Notes under the pieces: generated by a model | Database searches by the model: none | What the model was told of the DNA's origin: nothing | Seen by the model: only the letters and a program-made list of their open reading frames with translations | Program-made: the position numbers and the translations under genes | NCBI GenBank assembly: GCA_947522735.1 | Contig: CANNTZ010000018.1 | Span: forward strand, 1-36,158 | Direction of reading: 5' to 3' | Length of the DNA: 36,158 nt | DNA from: an uncultured Oscillospiraceae bacterium | Lineage (GTDB): Bacteria > Bacillota > Clostridia > Oscillospirales > Ruminococcaceae | Part shown: piece after piece, positions 23,823 through 30,671 of the stretch | Layout of the letters: each line of letters begins with the position of its first letter | Numbering within the stretch: the first letter of the stretch is position 1

Positions 23823-24821
23823 ATGAGAGCAATTTATGTAAACGACAATAAATCCTTGATTAACTGGGTGTATTCCGAGAAATCACGCATGCGCCTTTCG
23901 GAGCTGCTCGATATAGACTGCAACATTTATACACACGCCGATATTGTTGCTGCGCCGGAGAGCTTCCACGATGTGCGCTATATCTTCACCACCTGGAATT
24001 TTCCCTCGTTCACCGGCGAAGAGATCCGCGCCGCATTCCCGGGGCTTGACGGCGTCTTTTATGCCGCAGGCTCGGTGCAGGATTTTGCAAGGCCGTTCCT
24101 TGAATGTGGCGTGAAGGTGTTCAGCGCGTGGGGAGCGAACGGTGTCCCCGTCGCGGAGTTCACTGTTGCGCAGATCATACTTGCCGGAAAGGGCTTTCTG
24201 CCGCTTATGCGAAAATTCAGCGCCGGAGACATGACAGCCGCCGGCGAGAACCGGCACTTTCCCGGAAACTTTGGCGAAAAGGTGGGCGTTATCGGCGCGG
24301 GGATGATCGGCAAGCTGGTCATAAGCATGCTGAAAAGCTACCGGCTGGAGGTGCTGGCGTTCGACCCGTTCCTGTCGGATGAGACGGCGACGGCGCTTGG
24401 CGTGCGCAAATGCCCGCTTGAGGAGCTGTTCTCCGAGTGTCAGGTCGTCTCCAACCATCTTGCCAACAACGAGCAGACGCAGGGCATGATCGGATATGAC
24501 CTTTTCCGCCGTATGCGGCCCTATGCCACCTTCATCAACACCGGGCGCGGCGCGCAGATCGTTGAGCCTGACCTTGTTCGCATACTGACCGAGCGTCCCG
24601 ACCTCACCGCGATGCTCGACGTCACCTGGCCGGAGCCGGAGCCTGCCGGACATCCCTTCTACTCTCTGCCAAACTGCTTCCTCACCCCGCATATCGCCGG
24701 GAGCAGCGGCGACGAGGTGCGCCGAATGGCGGAGTTCATGCTCGAAGAATACGAGCGTTACGCCGCCGGTCAGCCCTGTCGGTACGAGGTGACGATGAAG
24801 ATGCTCGAAACAATGGCTTGA
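23823..24821 (+). CDS. D-isomer-specific 2-hydroxyacid dehydrogenase
   Basis: A 332-residue NAD(P)-dependent dehydrogenase that interconverts a 2-keto acid and a 2-hydroxy acid. The Rossmann motif is G158-x-G160-x2-G163 in VIGAGMIG. The catalytic triad is complete: R242 in NTGRGAQ, E271 in WPEPEP and H290 in TPHIAGS. Its length is standard. It has a strong AGGAGG ribosome site, 34 bases after the isomerase gene, and is followed by a strong terminator, so it closes the operon. The 2-hydroxyacid activity suggests that the pathway passes through a keto acid or a related hydroxy-carbonyl compound. Confidence 0.93.
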   Translation: MRAIYVNDNKSLINWVYSEKSRMRLSELLDIDCNIYTHADIVAAPESFHDVRYIFTTWNFPSFTGEEIRAAFPGLDGVFYAAGSVQDFARPFLECGVKVFSAWGANGVPVAEFTVAQIILAGKGFLPLMRKFSAGDMTAAGENRHFPGNFGEKVGVIGAGMIGKLVISMLKSYRLEVLAFDPFLSDETATALGVRKCPLEELFSECQVVSNHLANNEQTQGMIGYDLFRRMRPYATFINTGRGAQIVEPDLVRILTERPDLTAMLDVTWPEPEPAGHPFYSLPNCFLTPHIAGSSGDEVRRMAEFMLEEYERYAAGQPCRYEVTMKMLETMA

Positions 24822-24849
24822 AAACGACGCAAAAAGGCTTTGGAGACAG

Positions 24850-24902
24850 ACCGGCAGCGAAGAGCTTATCGATGAAGCTCGCTTATCGCTGCCGGTTTTT
24901 TT
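24850..24902 (+). terminator. Terminator of the redox operon
   Basis: An 11-base-pair outer stem (24850-24860 with 24886-24896, ACCGGCAGCGA/TCGCTGCCGGT) encloses a second stem GAGCTT/AAGCTC and is followed by a run of T residues. It has no T tract on the minus strand, so it is directed at the plus-strand operon, although the hairpin also lies in the path of the convergent FAD gene. Confidence 0.93.
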
Positions 24903-24956
24903 ATGTGCATGAGATAAATCAGGAGTAAGAACGCCCTGCATTGCAATAGCCGCCCG

Positions 24957-27209
24957 CTAATTTTCCTCCAGATAGCATCGAACCTCGTAGATTCTTGCAG
25001 AGGGGTCGCCGTTGGTGCCTAAAACGGAGATGCGGAGCTTCTCCGCAGACACCTCCGGAAAACGGTGAACCTTATGCCGCTGATAGTTTCCGCGCTCCCG
25101 ACACAAAACGGTCCACTCCCCGTTGCAGAGCCCCAGGACGTCGTAATCCCTGACGCAGGTGGGCATTTCGCCGATGCCGAAAACGCCGCCGTAATAAGAG
25201 GGCAGGTAGATATTGGCGTCCAGATTGGTATCAAAGGTCAGGCGGACGGTGTTGAGCTTTGTCACCCGGGGAAAGCTCAGCTCCAGATATTGGGGCAACG
25301 CCTCGCGGGGGTCGGATATCCACAGGTTGGTCCATCTTTCTGGGCGGGCCACGCCGTTTCCGGCGTTTTCTCCGGAGTAGGGACGGCTTTCCGGGAAAAT
25401 TCGGACGGCGAAGCTGCCATTTTCGTGACGCCAGCCCTTTTCCCGTAGCCAGTTCTTGTCCGCAGGGTTCCGAAGCATCCTCCGGGTGCCGACCGGCGGC
25501 TGTTCCGTCCGTTGGAGCCAGCTTACGCCCTCCGAAGCGTCCAGCTCCACCCAGAGCAGCGCGTCTTTGCCCAGATTTACGTGGAAATCGAAGGGCACCC
25601 ATGCCGGCCCGCCTCTCCGAAGCGTGGCGGAGACCTCCTTCAGCAGCGTCCCCTCCGCCGGGGAGGCGTTGATTTTGTCGGCACGGATCAGCCGCAGTGT
25701 CACGCCGGCGTCACGATCAGCCCTGAGGAGCAGTTGGACATAGTCCAGCCTTCCGCCGGACACCGGCAGCAGTTGGGCGGAAATTTCCACCGGCAAAAGC
25801 TCGCCGGGGCCGTCCAGAGAAAGGAGCGCCTGACTGGAGCCGTGGAATTTCGCCGTCCGTGCAAGATCCGCGGTATCTTCGTTACTCATTTCCTTGATGT
25901 AGCAATCGTCACGCAGCAGGTCCTGCTGAAGCTCCCGGATATGAGAGACGGCAACGTCACGGGGATGCAGGCCCCGGCGGATGCAGATTCGGGCCGCAGT
26001 GCCCACCGCCTGGCCCATCAGGGCGCAGGTGGCCATGACACGGGCGCTGCCAAGGGCGATGTGGGTCGCACTGAGATTCCGCCCCGCCATCATCAGGTTG
26101 GGGATATTCCGGGAATAAAGGCTCCGGAAGGGGATGCTCCAGACGTCGGAGAGCCGTTCTGCGGTGCAGGGAGGCTCCTTTGAAAAGATTCCCTCCGGCG
26201 GATGCACGTCGATTGGCCAGCCGCCGTAAGCCACCCTGTCCTCAAAGAGGGTGGCGTTCCGCACGTCGTTTTCATTGACCATGTAGTCGCCCACCAGCCG
26301 CCGGGATTCCCGCTTGGCCGGAAGGGTGTTCATCCAGACGATGTCGTAATTCTCCACACCGTGGTCGCCATGATTTTTCATGTGATTCCAGACGCCGAAA
26401 ACAATTTTATAAAGCTCGTCCCGGATAGCCTCGCTGTCGCTGATGGTGTCCAGAGTCCCGCCGTATTCCAGCCACCAGAACCCTGTGGACTGGCCCGAAA
26501 CACCCAGATCCTCCAGCACCATGCTGCGGAAGGGAAGATCCTCGTCCCGCGGGAAATCGTAGGCCCACTTCGGCGGCGTAAAGGGGACAGGGCGATCCAT
26601 ACGCTTGACGGTGAAGAAGATTGAGCTACCCATGGTGCCGCTGTCGCCCTGATCCGGGGCCATGCTTTCGCCAAATTCCGCCTTGCCCTCCCGGCCCTGA
26701 CGGAACTCCGCCCCGGCACTGGCCGCAATACGGCTGTCGCCGGAGGCATCGATAAAGATTTTGCCCTGAATAGTGAATTTCTTTTCAGTGGTGGGCTGCA
26801 CGGCCGTTACGGCGGCGATGCTGCCGTCGTCCGCCATAACGGCAGACAGCGCGCTGGTGTTCAGAAGCAGGCGGATGTTCTTTTCCCGGGTCACGGCGTT
26901 CCAGAAAACCACGTCCCCCATGTGAAAGCCGCTGCCGTACACCGGCGTCCGGTGCATGTGCTCCAGCCAGATCTCCTCCAGCAGACCGGTTTCCCGCACA
27001 TAGCGGGCCTGTGAGGTGCTGGAAACGTCCGCGCCGCAGATGCCCACCTGCATCTCGCTGGACATATTTCCTCCCAGCACAGGCCGATCCTGTATAAGAA
27101 TCACGGCGACGCCGCCTCTGGCAGCGGAGATGGCGGCGCACATTCCCGCCAGACCGCCGCCGATGACCACAACGTCGGCAGACAAAAAGAATTCCTTTCT
27201 ACCCTGCAT
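24957..27209 (-). CDS. Large FAD-dependent oxidoreductase with C-terminal beta domains
   Basis: A 750-residue protein. The N-terminal FAD-binding domain (about 1-440; VIGGGLAGMCAA at 16-27, PVLGGNMSSE, and MMAGRNLSATHIAL near the end of the domain) is of the 'FAD_oxidored' type found in many carbohydrate loci of gut bacteria. The remaining 300 residues are strand-rich and resemble discoidin/jelly-roll modules, which suggests binding of a glycan or sugar. No signal peptide is visible. The reaction is unknown; oxidation or dehydration of a sugar moiety is plausible. The ribosome site GGAGGAG is strong, and directly upstream of it sits a perfect inverted repeat (27222-27240). It is the last gene of the minus-strand cluster, separated from the SIS gene by 240 non-coding bases. 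Confidence 0.85.
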   Translation of the reverse strand: MQGRKEFFLSADVVVIGGGLAGMCAAISAARGGVAVILIQDRPVLGGNMSSEMQVGICGADVSSTSQARYVRETGLLEEIWLEHMHRTPVYGSGFHMGDVVFWNAVTREKNIRLLLNTSALSAVMADDGSIAAVTAVQPTTEKKFTIQGKIFIDASGDSRIAASAGAEFRQGREGKAEFGESMAPDQGDSGTMGSSIFFTVKRMDRPVPFTPPKWAYDFPRDEDLPFRSMVLEDLGVSGQSTGFWWLEYGGTLDTISDSEAIRDELYKIVFGVWNHMKNHGDHGVENYDIVWMNTLPAKRESRRLVGDYMVNENDVRNATLFEDRVAYGGWPIDVHPPEGIFSKEPPCTAERLSDVWSIPFRSLYSRNIPNLMMAGRNLSATHIALGSARVMATCALMGQAVGTAARICIRRGLHPRDVAVSHIRELQQDLLRDDCYIKEMSNEDTADLARTAKFHGSSQALLSLDGPGELLPVEISAQLLPVSGGRLDYVQLLLRADRDAGVTLRLIRADKINASPAEGTLLKEVSATLRRGGPAWVPFDFHVNLGKDALLWVELDASEGVSWLQRTEQPPVGTRRMLRNPADKNWLREKGWRHENGSFAVRIFPESRPYSGENAGNGVARPERWTNLWISDPREALPQYLELSFPRVTKLNTVRLTFDTNLDANIYLPSYYGGVFGIGEMPTCVRDYDVLGLCNGEWTVLCRERGNYQRHKVHRFPEVSAEKLRISVLGTNGDPSARIYEVRCYLEEN

Positions 27210-27221
27210 ATTGGCTCCTCC

Positions 27222-27240
27222 TTGAATTGTATAAATTCAA
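27222..27240 (-). promoter_or_regulatory. Inverted repeat abutting the FAD gene ribosome site
   Basis: TTGAATT (27222-27228) and AATTCAA (27234-27240) form a perfect 7-base inverted repeat around GTATA. On the minus strand its right arm touches the GGAGGAG ribosome site of the FAD oxidoreductase. It could be a repressor operator or a 5'-leader hairpin controlling translation; I cannot separate the two. Confidence 0.5.
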
Positions 27241-27449
27241 TGGTTTTCAATTCTTGCCGGCACGCTGCTCAGTGGGACGGCGCGTATCGAAAAGCATTCC
27301 GCCGTAAGGCCGCCGCCAAGGGGCAAGCAGAGGTGCAGTGGCTACGCAGACGGGTCAGGCTTTCTGCTCAACCGCTGCACCACGGAATACGGCTTCGGCG
27401 GTAAATTGTTGCTTTTGGGCCGTTTTCCGCCTTGAGCATGAAAACAGCG
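27241..27449 (-). other. Gap between SIS and FAD oxidoreductase genes
   Basis: About 210 bases without a gene, far longer than most spacers of this cluster. No convincing promoter or terminator is visible on the minus strand. It may be leader sequence or the remains of a deleted gene. Confidence 0.5.
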
Positions 27450-28478
27450 TTATTTTACCACCCAGTCGCGGAGCACCCGAAACTCCCCGGGGACGACGCC
27501 TGCGCTCTTGGCGCACTGATAGGCGAAGAACTGGAAATACATGGCAAGGAGCAGCATCAGGTATTCCTCCTCCAGCTCGAAGCGGGGGTAGTTTATCACG
27601 TCGCAGCCGGAGGGAACGCTTCCTTCCGGCCCGAGATAAATTGCGTGGCGTGCGACGGTACATATTCTACTCCAGATGGCCTCCGCCCGGGGATTGGTGC
27701 AGACGTCCAGGTATACCGGCAGCGTGGAGGCGCTGACCACCTCCACCGGGCCATGATAAAAGTTGTCCAAGGACAGGATACCGCTGCACTTTTTGGATTC
27801 CTCCTCCAGCCAAAGAGAGGCGCTCTGCACCACGCCCATGCCGCAGCCCCGGGACAGGAAATAGAAGCTTGGGGTGTCTCCCAGATAGTCCAGGGCTTCA
27901 AATTGGGACAGAATCTGCTCCTTGGAGCTATCCATCCACCGGAACATCCGATCCAGCTCGTTGAGCAGCTCCTGTGGGATGGAGTTTTTTTCGGCGTAGC
28001 TTACGCAGATCAGGCCGCAGAGGGCCATGCTGGTGTAGGCCTTGGTGCAGACCATGGCGTCGTAGCTGCTGGGGTCGTAGAGCACCAGAGAGCAGCCCTT
28101 GGCCATGGTGCTGTCCGGCGTCATGGTGATGGCTACGGAACGGGCCCCCTTTTTCGCCAGCATCGGCGGAAGGGCCGCAACCTCGTAGCTTTCGCCGGAA
28201 CGGGACATCAAGACATAAAGGGCATCGGCGGAAAGACGATCCTCGTTTTGCAGAAGCTCAGAGGTCTCCACGATACGCACGTTTTTCCCTCTCCGATCCA
28301 GTGCGTAATACATTGGCAGAAGGGAGTAATAGGCGCTGCCCATGGAGGTCAGAACGATCTTTTGGGCGGCGTTCAGCTCCTCCGCCACCCGGGCGACCTG
28401 TGTGGCATCCGCCAGATGGGCAAGCACGCGCCGGAGCTCCTCCGGCTGTTCACATATGTTTTTAATCAGCTCGTTCAT
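27450..28478 (-). CDS. Double-SIS sugar isomerase/deglycase-like protein (FrlB/FraB/AgaS-like)
   Basis: A 342-residue protein with two SIS domains, which bind phosphosugars: SIS1 at about 30-160 (LTSMGSAYYS, MSRSGESYEV) and SIS2 at about 195-330. In the second half E226 and H242 (in FYHGPVE) are 16 residues apart, the spacing I recall for the catalytic Glu and His of the Salmonella 6-phospho-deglycase FraB; the length also fits FrlB/FraB. GlmS and AgaS relatives share the HGP motif, so an isomerase or deaminase role is possible. It lies two genes downstream of a PfkB kinase, the pairing seen in Amadori-compound (frl/fra) operons. It has no glutaminase domain, so it is not GlmS itself. Confidence 0.82.
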   Translation of the reverse strand: MNELIKNICEQPEELRRVLAHLADATQVARVAEELNAAQKIVLTSMGSAYYSLLPMYYALDRRGKNVRIVETSELLQNEDRLSADALYVLMSRSGESYEVAALPPMLAKKGARSVAITMTPDSTMAKGCSLVLYDPSSYDAMVCTKAYTSMALCGLICVSYAEKNSIPQELLNELDRMFRWMDSSKEQILSQFEALDYLGDTPSFYFLSRGCGMGVVQSASLWLEEESKKCSGILSLDNFYHGPVEVVSASTLPVYLDVCTNPRAEAIWSRICTVARHAIYLGPEGSVPSGCDVINYPRFELEEEYLMLLLAMYFQFFAYQCAKSAGVVPGEFRVLRDWVVK

Positions 28479-28515
28479 AATGAATACTCCAATAATTTAT
28501 TGCTTCAAGGGCACT

Positions 28516-29445
28516 TCAGTGACCCAGGGTGACGGTAAAGGACTGAATTTCCGGGAGAGCCTCCCGGCCGGCGTTGTCCGAGGCGCGGCCGCCCGTCATT
28601 ACCTTGGTGACGCCCATATACAGGGAGGAGCTTACGCCCTCCACCCGGATGGTGCTACCGATCAGGGTGACGACGGCGGACAGGGGATCGTTGTATCCAA
28701 TGGAGGCCTCCATGCCTTTGTTCTGCTTGAGATAGGACTCGGGGAAATGGTGGTGAAGCTTTCCGATGTAGTGATAGGCCACGGCGTTGACATCCAAATA
28801 AAGGACGTCGTTCCAGACACGGGCGTGATCTACATGCCAATGACCGTTGACGCACATCAGGACGCTGAATTTCTTCCGCTGGTTGGCGGCGTCAATTATT
28901 TTTCTAACCTCCTTCCGGTTTTTCGCGCCGTCACAGCGCTCAAAGGACTGGTGGCTGAACAGGACACACGGCAGCGTGGATTCTGCGATGGTTTTTTCCA
29001 GCCAGGCAAGCTGCTCCGGAGGGACGTAGTCCAGCTCACAGGCAGGATCCATGTTGTCATGGATCTGGCCGTATTGATTGCTCCGGCTGTAGGCGACGTA
29101 GCGATCCCCGTCCTTATAGTAGTTGGTGGAGAGGACGATGAAGCGGTAGCCGCTCCGGTCGAAGAAATAATGGTCTGCGGGCATCCGGTAACGCTTCAGC
29201 GTCTCCTCCAGAGAAGCGTTGTCGCTGTCGTGGTTGCCCAGACAGTGGTAGGATGGGATGTGAAAGCTGTTGTAGGCGTCCGCATAGCTCCATGAGGCCT
29301 CGCCGCCGTGACAGAAGTCTCCGGCGTGGATGATCATCTCGCAGCCGTTCTCCTCCGCTCGCCGCTGAAGGCTGTGCAGATGAGACCAGTCCGACGGAAA
29401 CACGCCGGGGAGATAATGCAGGTCGGAAAAAAGCAGAAATTTCAT
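28516..29445 (-). CDS. Calcineurin-like metallophosphoesterase
   Basis: A 309-residue dinuclear metal phosphoesterase. All family blocks are present: the D and H of FSDLHY near residue 8, HAGDFCHGG, GNHDSD, the histidine of FSHQSF and the GHWHVDH block. No signal peptide, so it is cytoplasmic. I chose the ATG at 29445, which has GGAGGAG six bases upstream; an earlier in-frame ATG at 29502 has none. It lies between the PfkB kinase and SIS genes, where it could remove phosphate from a pathway intermediate or a toxic dead-end product. A cyclic nucleotide or other phosphodiester substrate is equally compatible with the family. Confidence 0.9.
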   Translation of the reverse strand: MKFLLFSDLHYLPGVFPSDWSHLHSLQRRAEENGCEMIIHAGDFCHGGEASWSYADAYNSFHIPSYHCLGNHDSDNASLEETLKRYRMPADHYFFDRSGYRFIVLSTNYYKDGDRYVAYSRSNQYGQIHDNMDPACELDYVPPEQLAWLEKTIAESTLPCVLFSHQSFERCDGAKNRKEVRKIIDAANQRKKFSVLMCVNGHWHVDHARVWNDVLYLDVNAVAYHYIGKLHHHFPESYLKQNKGMEASIGYNDPLSAVVTLIGSTIRVEGVSSSLYMGVTKVMTGGRASDNAGREALPEIQSFTVTLGH

Positions 29446-29486
29446 TACAACTCCTCCATCAGTTGTGACTTTGGCAAAATAAGCGC

Positions 29487-29552
29487 AAAAAGACCGGCTC
29501 ACTCATACAGGCTTTTCGATTTTCAAGAAACCGCTGTACGGATGCGCCGGTC
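29487..29552 (-). terminator. Terminator-like nested hairpin between kinase and phosphoesterase genes
   Basis: On the minus strand GACCGGC (29546-29552) pairs with GCCGGTC (29492-29498), which is followed at once by five T residues (29487-29491). A smaller stem TACAG/CTGTA sits inside the long loop. The form suggests partial termination or attenuation between the upstream kinase/glycosidase genes and the phosphoesterase/SIS/FAD genes. Confidence 0.6.
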
Positions 29553-29594
29553 GTCTGATATTCGGGACCGAGAGAGGCCCGTCCGCCTCTGAGC

Positions 29595-30656
29595 TTAGCT
29601 TTTCGTTTCATTCAGTTGCGCAAGCATGGGGCTATAGCCGTTTCCCACGTAAAAACCGGAGACCCTCATTCCAAGAGCCATGGAGTCCCGGATACTCCAT
29701 CCCAGCAATTGCCCCATGCAGAAGCCGGCGTTGAAATTGTCGCCGCCGCCGGTGGAAAGCCGGGGCTTTTCCACAACGACGCCGTATTCGACGCACAGTC
29801 CGTCCTCTGTGGCTGCAATACAGCGGTCTATTGGATGAATGAGCAGAGCGTAGATTTGCAGCCTCTGATACAGGCGCCGAGCCACCTCGTTGAGGCTGCT
29901 CTCCCGCCCGTCCAGTGCGGCGTGAAGCTTCCACGCCTCGTTTTCGTTCAGCCCCAGAATCACCCGTCCGTAGGCGCTGTAGGAGCCGATCAGCTCCAGC
30001 ACAGCCTCGATCTCCTCCCGGGACTTTTTGGTGGGATCCGCCAGGTCGAAGAAGAAGATCCGTTTTGAGCCGCCCAGAGAGGGCAACACCTCGCGGAGGA
30101 TGCCCGCCCAGATGGCGTCGGTGTTGGGGACGCCGCTCCAATTTACCAGAGCGGCCAGATCCGCCGTGCGGAACAGCTCTCGGAGCCGCTCCAGACCCGG
30201 CTGTTCCTTGATCCGGCTCCAGTTGAGATGATTCAAGGGCTGGGTGTTGGCGAACATCACCTTGCCGTCGGAAAATTCCAGAGCAATGGTGGGCGCCGGG
30301 TCGCACAGGCTGATGCAGGTGCAGCGCTCTGCCATTTCGGCAAAGGCGGGATTCAGCTCCGGATACCCCATGGCGCCGATGCAGACGGTCTCCACCCCCA
30401 GCCGCGCCAGGGCATTGGCCATAATGGGAGCGTTTCCTCCCAGCTTTTTATCGGTTGGAACAAGCTCCATATCAGCGCTCTTTCCCGCCGCTGCCGCCAC
30501 ACGGGCGGCAAAAGTGGGGATGTCCTGATAGAAGGTGGGGCCGTTGGTTCCGCCTTCCGTCAGAACAACGCGGAACATCTCGTCAATGTAGCCATCGAAG
30601 CCGACGACGGCTTTTCGCGGCATTGAGGGTTTTGTGGTTTCGGGCAAGGCTCTCAT
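29595..30656 (-). CDS. PfkB family carbohydrate kinase
   Basis: A 353-residue cytoplasmic kinase of the ribokinase/PfkB family, which phosphorylates a sugar or sugar adduct with ATP. The substrate-side glycine-rich motif KKLGGNAPIMANALARLG is near residues 69-86, and the ATP-site motif with catalytic base D306 reads STGGGDNFNAGF. The start has AGGAG just upstream and is 15 bases from the glycosidase stop. Compared with FrlD-type kinases (about 260 residues) it is long, with extra sequence in the lid and central part, so it is not a simple FrlD orthologue. In this cluster it probably makes the phosphorylated substrate of the SIS protein. Confidence 0.88.
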   Translation of the reverse strand: MRALPETTKPSMPRKAVVGFDGYIDEMFRVVLTEGGTNGPTFYQDIPTFAARVAAAAGKSADMELVPTDKKLGGNAPIMANALARLGVETVCIGAMGYPELNPAFAEMAERCTCISLCDPAPTIALEFSDGKVMFANTQPLNHLNWSRIKEQPGLERLRELFRTADLAALVNWSGVPNTDAIWAGILREVLPSLGGSKRIFFFDLADPTKKSREEIEAVLELIGSYSAYGRVILGLNENEAWKLHAALDGRESSLNEVARRLYQRLQIYALLIHPIDRCIAATEDGLCVEYGVVVEKPRLSTGGGDNFNAGFCMGQLLGWSIRDSMALGMRVSGFYVGNGYSPMLAQLNETKS

Positions 30657-30671
30657 GGCAGCTCCTGTTGC

